Shown here piece after piece: positions 1 through 13,104 of a stretch of DNA of 64,000 nt; the first letter of the stretch is position 1; each line of letters begins with the position of its first letter. The DNA lies in the NCBI GenBank assembly GCA_021234155.1, contig JAJEKV010000038.1, positions 8,011,179 to 8,075,178 of the forward strand. The letters run 5' to 3'. The notes under the pieces are model-generated. The model did no database searches. It was given only the letters and a program-made list of their open reading frames with translations, and was not told where the DNA came from. The stretch comes from Isoetes taiwanensis. Lineage: Eukaryota > Streptophyta > Lycopodiopsida > Isoetales > Isoetaceae. Made by a program: the position numbers and the translations under genes.

Positions 1-1440
1 TTAATTGTACTTCGTTCAGTTACGTATTGCTAGGCGAGGCCTGTCGGGGCTGGGGACTCGTCGGGCTCTGAGGGCCTCCAACTAGGCGAGGCCTCCACCT
101 AGGCATGAGCCTAAACCAGGTAAAAGATGACGTACATAGGGGCTTCTTAGTCACTCATTACCTCCAACAAAATTAGCTTACCAATAAGGCATATAGTGAC
201 AAGGGTTGGGAGTTGAGTTGTAAGCGTGAAAGAAGGGACGGGAATCACTTGGCTGATAATGAAGAAAGAAAGCAAAGCAGGAGAAACGGGACAAAATAAC
301 TAGCGCTAAGCGTTCATGCATGCTGTTGGTTTACTATGTCGGCCAGCAAAAGAAATGCGCAATCTAAAGCTCAAAAATACATGGCTCTCGCTTATGGCCG
401 AGGCGAGGCAGCTCTTCAGGGGGCATGCAGCGCTGAATAGATTCACATGCTGCGATGAAAATAAAGAGAAACAAATCCAAATGAACACATAGTAGCAAGA
501 GCGGTGGTGGGGAACAAAGAACAAAAGGTTTGCAAGGGTGGGCTTGCTGGTTGGGAACACTAAGAACAATGGTGAAATCAGCCTTTTGCTTATTTCTTGC
601 CCATCGAAGCAACCTTCACATAATTTTCAGCGGTGAACTCAAACATCCAGCCGCTGGCAGCAGAGAGCCCACAACTTTGGGATTACTCGCGGTTTTATCG
701 AGCTGAACTCAAACAGTAGATGGCAGCCAAGCCGCAGCTTTAGGATTACGCAGTCTCATCGGTAATTCACCACATCGATCTTAACAAACAAGAAATTGAG
801 AACTACCTATGGGTTTGGTTAAAATAAATTATTATTGACATGGGAATACGTCATACGGGCTAAATCTTAGAAAACCATAAGGACTTAAAATGGAACAAGA
901 AGTAGCTAACTAGGTTTGATGAAAGTGGCAACAGAGCAACTAAAACGGCGGCCGACTAATATGGCATGCTCTTATGAACTAAGCGAAAGCGTTCCGAAAC
1001 TGGCCGTGATCCACAGCATAGCAAGCACTAACAGGACTATAACCCTAAGCATATGAGTGGTAGCGAAGGAAGCGTTATGGCAAGAAGCAGTTACGCTAAG
1101 AAAAGCGGGGGAAAACACGACCGCCGGGGTTTTGGTTATATATCAGCGCTTAGCCTTTATAGCAGAGATCACATAGATCTTGGGTTTGGTTTGTCGTGGT
1201 GATTGAAATAAAAAATGACTGGTAGGGTGGGCCACGGGTCATGGTGGGAAATCATTAATGGCTACTGAGGCTTCTGCATCGCTTCAGACAGCCACAACCA
1301 CCTCTTTATTCCGTGGGCTCGGCAAACCCTAATAGCAAAGAAATCCGCGACCTTCCGCTGCTCCTTGAATGGGCGATATCCTTTAGCAGATTATTTTAGT
1401 GCAATTAACAAACCTCTGTCTCCCCAGCGAATTCCTACAG
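1..1440. other. Gene-free stretch
   Basis: I see no gene here. The first 120 bases repeat the words GAGGCC and CTAGGCGAGGCC and may be the edge of a dispersed repeat. The rest is ordinary mixed-composition DNA with only short chance reading frames on both strands. Confidence 0.5.
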
Positions 1441-1444
1441 ATTT

Positions 1445-1640
1445 TGAATGAACGTAAGCGGTCATTTCCGTCGAAGGGTTTGCGTCCGCTGGTGCTGGGC
1501 GTTCATGGTTGTTCGGTGTGCGCGTTTGTCGGCGAACGACGTTCGGTTGCGTGCGACCGGCTCAATCACCGAAAAGTCTTCGTTCGCCGAAATCAAACGC
1601 GTGTTTTCGCGATACTTCGCGAGGGTTCAGTCTCTTGCCC
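1445..1640. other. CpG-dense patch
   Basis: This stretch of about 195 bases holds more than 20 CG dinucleotides, with several CGCG tetramers, while its surroundings are CG-poor. Methylated repeats in plants lose CG by deamination, so a dense patch suggests recently arrived or unmethylated DNA, such as a promoter-proximal region. Reading frames cross it in all three plus frames, which CG-rich DNA does easily, and none resembles a protein I know. Confidence 0.4.
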
Positions 1641-2985
1641 TTAGTTGAGATCTCCACTATTGCCGAGATCTTGGATTTCGATGCAGCAGGCCCATGGATG
1701 TCCAAATTTGTACAATTATATCCGTAATTTCCTTCAGATTTCCCATCTTGGCTTCCAATATACCCTTCCTGTTGGGGCTACAGTGAGAAAAAGTGCATGG
1801 CAGTGTGGTGGAAGTCAGTACCTGTTGGCGTGGTGGTGGTGAGCAGCAGGCTGTAGGAATGGAGCTTGGGGCCCAGGAACATGGACAGTGGGAGAAAGCG
1901 AGAGGGTCTTCAGATAGCTGCATAGCAGAATTCATTTGAGAGCCACAGCCATTAGCCACTTAGTATGAGGCGGGTTAGAAACTGGCAGGTGAGAGCATGG
2001 GAAAGAGACCATCGTGGGATGCATGTAGGAAATGATGGGTGGACCAGGTGAGCATCATGATCAGCGAATCAGCAAGGGTCACACATCTCACAGCAGCCAG
2101 ATGGATTGAAGTGCTTAATATAGACCCGAAGAAATAGGATAATTTGAAACAAGCCCAGTGATGAGCCAATGGAGATAGGGGCCCGAGATTGCGGACTACC
2201 TTGAGCATGGTTGCAAAAACACACGGACCTACGCCTGCAGCTTGTAGGAGTCTTCGGCTTCGGACGGTTAGACATGAGATGTACAAGATAACATGCTTGG
2301 AAGCGAGAGAAAGACATCCTAGCAAAATTTGGGATCTTTGATTGCCGCCGATCAGAACAGAAAAGGTGTGGAAGAATAAGAAAAACCGTAGCGAACAGCT
2401 GGGAATGCAGCAGCGGAGAATGAGGAGGGCGAAAACCACATGCTCAATGGTGCCCAACAGCAGAGGCCATTGGGGATAAATCCTGAGAAAAAGTGGCCGA
2501 ATGGGGCGACCGGGTACGCAGCGTGGCAAAGCGAAGCACAATAGAAGCTGGCGGTCTATCCCGAGAGATGTTGACGAACTGCGGGAAGTTACGAGCAGGA
2601 AGACTTCTGATATAAAATCGCTCAAAGAAGCTAGCCAGATACCATAACTAAAATTTGATTTGATGAAGGCATGGGCACAGAGGCGGATCAAAGTGAGTTG
2701 CGGCATTAAAAGAAAAAGTGAGCCGCCAAGGAAAGGTATAATAAAAGCAGGCGTGGTGAGCTAGTAGCCCCCACCGGGGAGCTCACCCATGCTAGGATTG
2801 TGTGCAGAGGCCACAAGGAATGATAATGTATTCTATTCTATTCATTGTTTTAAGGAGAACCGCCGACGTTTTGGCGAGGTGGGAACATTAGCATGCGGTA
2901 TCCTTGCACCGCTGCTTTTACCAATTATGCTTGAGATTCTTTCGGTGGTATACCTTTGCGGTCGCGAGGAAGGCGTCATGAGTCT
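1641..2985. other. Unassigned stretch with a 243-codon minus-strand frame
   Basis: The only long frame runs on the minus strand from 2706 to 1975. Its translation is rich in Leu, Ser, Cys and His, without recognisable motifs or splice structure. I do not recognise it and think it is more likely a chance frame in decayed repeat DNA than a gene. Confidence 0.3.
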
Positions 2986-2989
2986 TCCG

Positions 2990-4300
2990 CCAGATATCGT
3001 TCCACAGGGGTTTGTAGTCTTAATGGTAGATGGCGAGAATTTACAAAATGCCATTTCCTTGTTGGGCCGGTTTCTCTTTGGCTTTTGTGAAAGTATCTTT
3101 TGTGGGATGGCAAAAGAGACAATATCTTGCCTTGGCTGTTCGTCTCCCGATTGCCTCTTCGTAGTTGTGTAATATTTCCATGGAAGTTTCTTCCTGCATG
3201 GAAAGGCAACTAGACTTCTAGGCATTCCGGTTGGTATACCTCTCATCGAAGAGCGCATGAATGGTGACCTAATCAAAGAGTTGGAAAGACATTTTGTTCT
3301 TGGGAGTCCACATTAGATTATCTATGCACAGTAGCGTAACTATAGCAAAAGTGTTCGGAAGTGGCTTACACATATCTATATGGCATCCATCTTGTTGTAC
3401 CCATGGAACAAAGATAAATCTTTGTTAGCGCCTTGTTGGAACTTTATGCGGGGTGGCAACTGAAAAGGAGGTGATCGTTAAGAATTAGTTGTAGAGTGGG
3501 ATGATTACTTTCTTCTCCGAACAGTGTTATTCCTAAATTTCGCCGGTTCATCATCTTTGATGACATTCCTAGGTTATGTCTCATTCTTGATCTTCGATGT
3601 GCATTTCTTTTGGCTCTCTCTCCATCATTCGCCCTCCTCCCATGAGCATTATTCTATCCACTTTCTCGCCATCTAATACCTCTCTTTCCTTAAAGGTTGC
3701 TAGGCTGCTTGGGAGAATGTGCGCGCTGTTTCGATTCCATTCGATGGCCGCATACAGATCCTCAGCCGATTCTTTGGTGGATCCCGCTTTGGGTGATAGC
3801 CGAATTGTCCCCAGTCTCTCTTTATCCATCATTGGCCATTCGATGGCGATATGATTGCTCTGTCTCTGCATGGTATAATGAGATAAGATTGTTGTGATGG
3901 AATGAGTTCAAATTGAAGTTCCTTCTCCTTCTGCATTGGGACGCGGTAACGTTTGGAAAACACGACCTTCTCTTCCTTCACATCCAAAGGCGTTGCTCTA
4001 ACTCTGGTGGTTCATGACGATTGTTAAGAAGAGCACACGGGTGCATTCGGCGTATCATGGTCTGCTTTGTCACCAGTAGATTGCCTCCATCAGCAAAGTG
4101 GCCTTTAGTAATCCTGAGCCCCAGTGGAAAGCGGTTTGGCGATGGTATGGATAGATGCTCCCAATCTACTGGCAGCTATCTCTATCTTGTGGTGGCGGAT
4201 CATTCATAGTGTATTGTGGGTAAACAGCATTTCATAGATTAAAGTCGAGAGTCTGTAGTCGCCTCTTTGCATGGGAAGGAATGAGACCATTATTCAAAGT
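2990..4300 (+). mobile_element. Decayed LINE, 3' part of ORF2 (RT to zf-RVT)
   Basis: Translated in several frames, this region follows the better-kept LINE at 14.8-17.1 kb step by step. There is a degenerate version of the RT core around 3020-3060 (VDGENLQNA against ADADNLQNA there). Next comes FPWKFLP plus a shifted LLGIPVGIP-like stretch near 3175-3240, then CWNFMRGGN near 3430-3465, then a PILWWIP word near 3760 matching CWWIP of the other copy. A degenerate tail around 4040-4210 would correspond to the zinc-binding (zf-RVT) region. Stops and frameshifts are frequent, so the copy is dead. Both ends are blurred and I see no target-site duplication or clear poly(A) tail. It runs in the same direction as the 14.8-kb element and probably belongs to a related L1-like family. 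Confidence 0.65.
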
Positions 4301-6925
4301 GAGGCATGCGCCACGGTACGCATGGATGCCAATCTTTGAATGGCCCGGTAATTCCAATGCGGTAAGCCTGCCTTTTGAAGAGATGTAGGCTAGAACCGAG
4401 TGAAATTGTTTATTAAAGTCCATTATCTTACGAGAAGGCCTATAGGTTTGTTCTAAACTATCTACGATGCCTTTTTAAACACTGACTGTTGGTTGAGAAT
4501 TTAATTCAGTACAAACTAATATTCCAGTAAGAAAACCTGGGCCGGATCCTAAATCCCAATATATCCGATTCATACAAAGGCAAACGAGGTGGAACATGAA
4601 TCATACCTTTCATAATTGTCGCTTTAAAAAATGGCATTTCAGCATTGCCCAATTCCTACTACCGGATATTCATGGTGAGATTGTTAATTAGCCTTGCGTA
4701 AGAAATTCTCCAAAAACTTTAGCAGGATTTCTCGTGACCAAATGGTCGCCAATTTGGCATTATAGTTACGAATCATGAGCCAAAAAACACTCTAAAATAC
4801 AATTCAATGTCATTTGGTGGATTTTTTATAAGTCATTCTTCTAGATTCTTCCAAGTTTGCACAGGTTTTACTATGCTTCTTTTCGGTTAGCGGCTGCATA
4901 AGACTCGAGTTAAAATCCGAAAAATGCATCATGAAGCCGATTCGGGGCCGAATCGCCGAATCTGTTTTGACATATAAATTAAAGCTCAAGTTTTTCACGT
5001 TAAGTCTGTTTGGGCGGGCACAAGCTGTGTGAGTGGATGGAGTGCCCCAACCCTTCAACCAGGGCAGAGTAGGACCTCGGCGATCCCCTGTCCATTACCC
5101 TGTCCGGTCCCACTTGGCGCTTGGAATTTTGGGAGATCTGCTGATCTTGAAACCATTTATCTCGCGGAACTATCTTCACCGGAGCCCTATCCCTTCCTCG
5201 AGTCTCCAACCTCGGCTTCAGCTTGACCTTCCGAAACTGATGAAGCCATCTGCAGCCTGCCCCTCTTATTTGATCTAACGAATCTCGAAGAGCTTCCAAT
5301 TTCCTTTAGGCTTTGGGGATACTCGTCTTCAAACATATCCAAGCGAGGAAAGCTCAAAATTTTTGTATCGGGATCAACAAAGCGAAAGTTATTCCGGCTG
5401 ACAATTGGCTGGTAAGTAATCTTCAAGGATTAGATCATTAAGCTTTCACCGGGAACGGCAACGATCGAGCCAAAATAATTTCACATGTTCTCTTCATGCA
5501 TCAGCGGGGAAGCTCTCAACTTAAATCCGTTAGATTAAATAATGAGACTTGAAAAAGCATCATGAATCAGAAAAACTTTGAATGGGATGACTAATGAGTG
5601 TGCACCTACTGTTCTGCTCATCTCTGGGTGCAAGAGCCCTCTTGATTGAGCCTTTATTTGATGCCAGTTCGCTTCATGTTTACCTGACCTTACGGGGCTT
5701 TTTAGCCGATCTCATACGGATAAATATAAAAATCACCTCAGCTCACGAAGGATTTGGAAACTCTATACTGAAGTACTTTCTTGTTTCAACACATGTGAGC
5801 TTAGGATAGATTGGAGGATAAATCAATGCATCGGAAAAATCTTTATTTTCGCTTTTACCCCGATCCTGAGTCCTCTCAGGGAGCCCATGATTAACTTCAC
5901 CTCCTCTGCCATAAGAGCATTTCCTCCTAGCGTATGCTCTCCTACGTTCACGAGGCCAAAACATAAAACTAGAGATCATAAGTGACCTTGAATCAACATG
6001 GTAAGTTTCATGCTTTAAATCCTAGCGAAAATCAATGAAGCTGACTCACGGTGCATCAAAATAAAGCGGAGGAATGAAATTGCCCTATTTACTAAAGAAA
6101 TCGGCCTGCATTCAATCTAACTTGCTGACGTGGAATTTTTTCCCCATACCGTCACACTTTTCTTGCCATCTCACCAAAAGCGACCTACTGCATTTTACAT
6201 ATGATGAGAAGATAAATATACAAATAGGCCTTCAATTAAAAAAAAAAAAAGTTTAGGCGGGTTTTTACGGTCAAAGTTTTGTAACATCATATCTTGGCGA
6301 TTGAGATCCAATTGAATTAATTTTTACTTTCTTTGGAAAGGTTTTTCGTGCTAATTGGATCGATCAAACAAAGTTCATTCATATAAGCGGAGTTATATGG
6401 AGAAATAGTGATGATGGGTCAGAATTGACTGGTATATATCTTCTTCTCGATTGGTTCTTGAGTTAGAAAGCCCAGGTATTTTTGAGGCACAAGTATCTCA
6501 AAGGGGTCCATACTTGAAAAGAACTCTCGGATGGTGGTATATGCTTATGTCAATGCGTGCATAGATTTTATGTTCTTGAGGTTATTGAGATCTTATGTCA
6601 TATGGTTGAATCAAAATTAAGACTATAATGGAACACTAGAATTGAATGCCTTCAAGATAAGAACTAAGGAAAATTGGAGGAATGTATTTCTGATTATCGG
6701 AGGCGATTTTGGTGCTTGTAGTAGAGTGTAGCACCAATTTGGCTTTGAAATTATTCTTACATAGTGATGCGTCGGTTGTAGTAAGATTGGGTTGGGATCA
6801 TCAAACAAAATAGCATGCAAGAGGTTTTTGAAGGGATTGGATTGGGTCAGTCACATAAGAAGGATGAATATAAGGAATGAACCTAGGCAAAGCTGAGATA
6901 CCCTAAGAATCAAGTGCAAGGCCCG
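4301..6925. other. Gene-free stretch
   Basis: I see no supported gene. Overlapping minus-strand frames between about 5426 and 5000 (rich in Arg, Lys and Asp) could be a broken exon, but I recognise no motif in them. A 13-base A run lies at 6238-6250. A short word resembling IIGGDF in a plus frame near 6690-6710 may be a LINE endonuclease remnant, but this is too weak to annotate. Confidence 0.4.
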
Positions 6926-6929
6926 GGCA

Positions 6930-7612
<683 letters not shown>

Positions 7613-9042
7613 ACCCCCCCTCCCCTTCTTTTGTTTAATGTATTTATGCTTGTACGCGTGACTAGCCCCTCTATTTGAAGAAGGTTTTGTTTTTATTGTC
7701 GTGGCGCGTTGTGATCAACCCCTCCACTTTGGGAGAGTTTGTTTTGTCACATTTTTCTAGTGTTGGTGATGTGGGGCGAGTACGGGTTGGCGGCGGCGGC
7801 GGCGCCGACTTCTCCATTAGGTTTTGCGGGGCGAATTCTCGGCCTTCGTTTGTCCAAGCCTTGCAGAAGGTTTATCACTAGGGTTTTCACCGAAAACCGA
7901 AGAAGAGGTTTTAATCCGTTGATAAGCTTTCGGCGGTACACTAATAAACATCTATTAGCATTGTATTTTATGGGGTCCAAATTATATAATTGGACTAGTT
8001 AAGCGTATTGCGGCTACCACTATCCACCATTGTAGAAAATGTTGAGATGAATGAGAAAGCCTATCTATGGGAGGTTTTTGTTGTTTCATCGAGCCCCATT
8101 CTAGAATATAAGGTAGGCGTGCTCCTTAAATTATTATCTATAAGAAACATTGATAAGGAATGAGATTTTTTAATAGAAATATACTTTCCTTAGCTAATGA
8201 CCTTAAAAGTGAACAACCACATCACAGGGTAGAGGTCTAAGAACATGATCGGGTTCTCCAGAAGAAGAATAGTAGAGCGTAAATTGTGTATCTATTTTTC
8301 TTCTATATCCTTTGTGGAAAAGCCAAATTTGATGGCGTCTCTCACATTTTAGTAGGCGCAAATGTGATATCCAGGTGGCGTCATAACCCCATGCCCAAAA
8401 GTAAAAAATGAGGGTCTTGGCGAGGGCACATATGTGATTGACCCTTAAGCCATGATCACCCTCTAAATTTTCGGATCGACAAAAGCATGAACCCAAATAA
8501 TTAACAATTATATAATGCTTGAAAATAGTTACTTTTAAATATTATTGTAAAAAACAATACTTATTTTTCAATTTTGCAATATATTGTTTTTTCAAAACCA
8601 TTGTGCTTATTTGATTTTATAAGCTTCACAAAAATAACAAGGTCTTTAGCGAAAAGGTTGCCTAGTATTATTGATCAGAAATTGACATATGTTGAAATAC
8701 ACACAATCGATACATGATTGCATGTTTGACAAACAAGACAAGAAAACTTATGTCTACATTTATTATGATGACACATAAAACGTATTTCGATTTGGCTTTC
8801 GATAATGTATAAAAAAAATAATATGTCAATTTAATATTATGATTATGGTTTTGTAAGGAAAATAATATGTCTATAATTTAATATGATGATTATGATTTTG
8901 TTGCATTCACAAGCACATGAAATGGATGATAAATTATCACTTTGTATGTTACATAAGCACAAAGGCATTGGTATGATTTGTTTGATCTAAATTGACGGAT
9001 AATTGCGGCAATATCTAGGTTAACCAAATGTAAAACTAACGA
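7613..9042. other. Gene-free stretch, AT-rich from about 8500
   Basis: I see no gene. A GGCGGCGGCGGCGGCG run lies near 7790. From about 8500 the DNA becomes strongly AT-rich with only short frames. Confidence 0.45.
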
Positions 9043-9160
9043 CACACACTCCTTGAATGTTCCATAAATGAATATCAACAATACATAAGTCAGATATCGA
9101 TATCACACACTCATTGAATGTTCCATAAATGAATATCAACAATACATAAGTTAGATATCC
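9043..9160. repeat. Tandem duplication, 61-bp period, two copies
   Basis: A unit starting CACACACT and containing TTGAATGTTCCATAAATG is repeated head to tail at 9043-9103 and from 9104 to about 9160, with only a few differences between copies. Confidence 0.9.
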
Positions 9161-9731
9161 ATTTTTTTTCTCTATCTTGGTCACAAGGTTGATGGAGACA
9201 TGCACTTCATGTTAGGTATTTTGTTATTCTTTTTCATAAACCACCACCCTACTCATTTTGTGGTTTATCTTGTGCATATCTTTAGCTCAACTTTTGCATC
9301 ACATAAAGGCTATTAGTAATTTAAATGTGTCTTAGCATTATGTTATGATGTCACAACCACCGTGATTATCATACTATATATGAGGAGGAGAGCATACATC
9401 CTATGTATAGAATTTTGTAATTATTGAACACTGCCCAAACTATATTTGAAATGAATGATATATATTCAACATCTTTATATATACAAATGAGAAGGGGATG
9501 CCCCTTGTAGGCTTAGTCTCACCCAAAGTTATAATAATGTCTTTATTAAGGTATCACCAGACCCTTGCAAAAATAGTCCTCCAACATAGAAAATGGGCGT
9601 ATGTACAAATATATCGTGCATTTAGAAGGATGCACCAAAAAGTGTCGCAAACCATGGATGTTGTAAGACTTCATGTAGGCCTTTGTTTTTGGTCTACATA
9701 ACATCAGTAGATGAGATCCTTTTTGCCGGAC
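9161..9731. other. Gene-free stretch
   Basis: AT-rich DNA without a supported gene or repeat. Confidence 0.4.
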
Positions 9732-10482
9732 ACGTAATGAATAGATGGTTCAAATTACCGTTATATTCCATCAATTTTATAAGGCGTAAAATTGGCCTTT
9801 TTTTGTGGAGTGGCGCCCGTAGTTCATCGCCCGCTGGTGCTGCTGCTCGCTTTGCTTTCTGCGCTATGCTTTCTGCTTTGCGCTTTCCGGTTTCATCGCC
9901 CTTTGGTGTTCTTGGACTGCTCCACCCTTTGGTGCTTTCCGTTCTTGGTATCTTTTTCTTCATCGACCTTGCTGCATTCTGACCCATTTTGCATGATCTC
10001 CAATGATTCGGGTTTCACGAATTCATTTAGATCTCTAATGATCCATTCGAGCCAAGCTTGCTTCTCTTAGCTATAAGATCTCAAAAACATATCCATTTGT
10101 ATCTTTTGAATTTGGTAGAAACTTTTGTTTCTTTTCTTGATGTTTCTATTTGAAAGGGTTTTGTCGCGGTTAGGGCCCTCATGCATCAACCATCTCGTCT
10201 TTTTGCCATTAGCGGACAGATTTCCTTCATCCATTGATCTGCAACATTTTTTGAATTCGAATCTTGCCATATCGATGGCCAAAACCTTCAAGAAAAAAGT
10301 TCGGAGCCAACATTTAGAAGGCGGATTTTTGCTCTGTAGCTAGCATTTGAAGCATTTCTTGCATTATTGAAGTGCGAATCAGCAGTTTTGAGGCTTGCAT
10401 TTCTAAGATTTAGAGTCTGTTGCTGCCATAGCCACCGGCTTCTCTGCTACGGTTCGTAATTTGAACCATCTATTCATTACGT
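9732..10482. mobile_element. Interval bounded by a perfect 27-bp inverted repeat
   Basis: Bases 9732-9758 (starting ACGTAATGAATAGATGG) are the exact reverse complement of 10456-10482. The 751-bp interval between the outer edges has no transposase frame. Perfect terminal inverted repeats of this length suggest a small non-autonomous DNA element. I could not find a matching target-site duplication outside the arms, so the family is open and the element call is inferred from the arms alone. The right arm ends 8 bases before the kinase pseudogene frame. Confidence 0.5.
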
Positions 10483-10489
10483 TTGATAA

Positions 10490-11404
10490 TCAACGGCTCT
10501 CGGATATTGCGCCCGGTAAAAGTGGCTCGCGGCGCCGCCACCTACCGGCGCACTTCGCCCATTTCTTGCCGCTCGTGCACCGCTCGGTGGAACCGCCGCC
10601 CTTACAAAGCAATATCCTCGGTAGTTGATTATCTAATACATTTAGCTCCTCTAGGTGGTGGCATATATTATCAACAAGCTCTTCCTCTTCCAAGTGACAG
10701 CAAATGTCATCAACAAGCTCATTAATTGAGCACTTATAGGGAAACATTTGGGTGCCAGACAACATCTCATAAAGAATTACACCTGCGCTCCACACATCAA
10801 CCTTTGCCCCGTAACATTGTAACAAAACCTCGGGTGCCATATAACTTGGTGTTCCCACAATATCAGAGGAGGTGTCTTTATAGTCTATAAATTCTGATAA
10901 TCCAAAGTCCGCCACCTTTACATCCATGAACTTTGAGTTTTGTATGTTTTTGCTTCAAAAGAATATTTTGGGGCTTAAGATCTCTATGGATAATGTGGTG
11001 GGGTAACAAAACTGCATAGCTTGGACAATTTGAATGAATAAAGACTTGGCCTCTTCTTCAAGTAGCCTACCTCGATCATTGATGTAGTCGTGAAGGTTTC
11101 CCCCTCAAAAGCTCCATTAGCATGTACACGTTAGAAGCATCTTCGTGAAATGCCCTGCACGCCACTATATGCGGATTGGAGGCGAGCTCAATTCTGATCT
11201 CCGGACTACATCAGCCCACTCTTCTTCTTCCACCAGCTTCTTTTTGAAATAATCTTGCGCCAATTTTTTTCCAGTCTCCAGATGCTGGCAAAGCTTCACT
11301 TGGCCCATTGCACCCGCACCCAGTATCTCGTCTTCAAATATTTCGATGGAGTTCCCCAATAGAGTCTTCTTCGCCTTCCCAATCTCTACTCCCATTGCCA
11401 TCAC
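10490..11404 (-). pseudogene. Protein kinase pseudogene (CAMK/CDPK-like)
   Basis: Reading leftward from an ATG at 11404, the kinase landmarks come in order. There is a glycine loop GAGAMGQV near 11310-11335, then an αC-like stretch EIRIELASNPHIVACRAF near 11150-11200. The catalytic loop HRDLKPQNILL lies near 10955-10990, then VADFGLSEF near 10890-10915, then a [12 protein letters not shown] activation segment near 10825-10860 and [17 protein letters not shown]. These are the ATP-binding, catalytic and metal-binding motifs of Ser/Thr kinases, closest in style to plant CDPK/CRK or SNF1-type kinases. The motifs lie in different frames, so at least four single-base disruptions are needed: near 11195, 11100, 11010 and 10930. 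No introns interrupt the domain where plant relatives usually have them, which fits a retrocopy. After about 10750 the similarity fades into a short internal duplication ([12 protein letters not shown], then [12 protein letters not shown]). It cannot make a working kinase. Confidence 0.85.
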
Positions 11405-13047
11405 TTTGGGGTGTAAGAATGTCGCTCAGACCTAATGTCTTGTAAAAGAGCTAATAAAATCCTACCTGGGCATGAATGGCCGTCAGATCAATGATAAACC
11501 AAAGGCTTAGATTTTAATCCTGGTCTTCCTATCTCATTGGTCCCCTTTTGGCGGGATACTTGGCGCGTCGGATTCGGCTATGGTGATCGAGATAGGTCAA
11601 GCTTCTCTTCTTTCTTTCTTCATCGACGATGGGGACCAAATGTAAGGGCCGTGTTGCATCTGCTAAAGGTAATCAATTTTAACTTCACGGATCCGGAGGT
11701 AAAAAGTTATGTCAATCCTTGTGGCAGCGCTAGCAAGGGAAAACTCCGGTGTGTCTGGTAGCAGGGCTGGATCGTAACCTTGGTTTGTACTGTTTGGTCA
11801 CAATTCCGGAGACAAGGGGACTTTGTATGTGTGGAAAGACAACTTTCACACCCGCTGAAGCTTTTCTTGCCCTTGACATTCAAATTTTGCAATTATTTCA
11901 AATTGGTCCGCAGGGCTCCACTGTTCAATTTCGTGAAGAATATCAACTGGGCGGCCTGCAGATGGGCGATGCTGGGTGGATTTTTTCTCTGGCCTGAGCA
12001 GTTTTATGTCAAGATAGAGATTTTTGAGTTCAAATGGGTTCTTCCTGAGTGCTGAAGCTAGGTAAAATCCGAAGCAAGATATGGCTAGGGCTATGCTTTC
12101 GGCGAAGCTAGGCTGCTGAAGCAATTTATGGCTATGGCGAGGTTAGGTATGGCTCTGGTTTTTAAGAAATGAAGATTTCCATCATAGAACAGAGAAACTA
12201 TAGAACGGAAAAACACTCTGCTGGTGATGATGCACACAAAGAAGGTATTAATGCACAATGTTCTGCATTTCTTCCATTCAAATATCAATCTCGAAATGTT
12301 TTTTTGCAGTGTTACACGCATTAAGGAATTATCTAAAGCTAAAGTGATAAAATACGGTGTCACAGTTCATCAAACAGCCTTTCCTTAAAAAATTGGTGTA
12401 TTTGCTGTAAACCAGTTGATGATGAGCATCAAATGCTCATTTCGTGCATTTGATGAACACCATTTGATTTCTGATATTCTAAGCTATAACTCATTTCTAT
12501 TTTACCAATCTTATATTGGTATATGGTAATGACTCGCTTGCATTCATCTGTATATGGTCAGGGGATAGGGTCCGCCCAAGATCTTGGGCATCGCACAGGT
12601 CAGCACCGGATTCCAGTCTGGCAACAAAATTATCTTCGAGCTCGTGGCGGGATCGGGAACTGGATCGGAGAGCAGAAGATGCGAGCACAGGTGCGTTGCT
12701 GTAATTCAGAATGAATTGTTCTTTTTGCATACGATTTGTTCTTCCGCTTGGCAAATACAGAAGATCTTTTTCCAATTTATATATAAACCTTTGCAACCTT
12801 TTTTCTTTTCTTCAAAGCTTTTGCAATTGAGAGCTCTTGCCATTGTTATTTTTCTTTAATGAAATTGTTGTTCTTCCAGCCCAATGCACATCATCATCTT
12901 GCATGAAGCCTGCAAAGCTTTTTGTTTTTCTGGTGCAGATTTCGTGTAAAGTGGAATGGCAGAACTTGTAGTCAATCTAAGATCTTTTTGCTTGGGATTT
13001 AGCAAGGCTTGTAAATGAAGGACATAATCCTAGCTCCAAGAAGCAGC
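11405..13047. other. Gene-free stretch with a possible leader exon
   Basis: I see no confident gene. Plus-strand DNA up to about 12690 ends in AGCACAG followed by GTGCGTTG, a usable donor, and could be a non-coding leader exon for the small coding exon at 13048. The frames here on both strands are chance frames as far as I can tell. Confidence 0.35.
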
Positions 13048-13104
13048 ATGATGGAAGGTGGCGCTGCTGCTACAGCAAATGCTTCACTTGTTGAGATGTC
13101 ACAG
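13048..13104 (+). CDS. Candidate first coding exon, unknown gene
   Basis: An ATG at 13048 opens 19 codons (MMEGGAAATANASLVEMSQ) that end exactly at CAG followed by GTATGG, a good donor site. The Ala-rich, acidic start resembles N-termini of plant transcription factors, but I recognise no family. A possible continuation lies at about 13410 (acceptor TGTGCAG, then IKAADNPILQ), but it meets a stop after ten codons. No downstream exons can be traced, and repeats follow from 13649. It may be the surviving head of a broken gene or chance. Confidence 0.2.

Noticed and set aside
1975-2706. 243-codon minus-strand frame as a gene
   Set aside because: No motif, no family resemblance, no splice or start context; Leu/Ser/Cys-rich composition fits chance translation.
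12497-12796. Overlapping frames of 60-99 codons on both strands
   Set aside because: Several overlapping frames on both strands are typical of locally stop-poor DNA. None carries a known motif.
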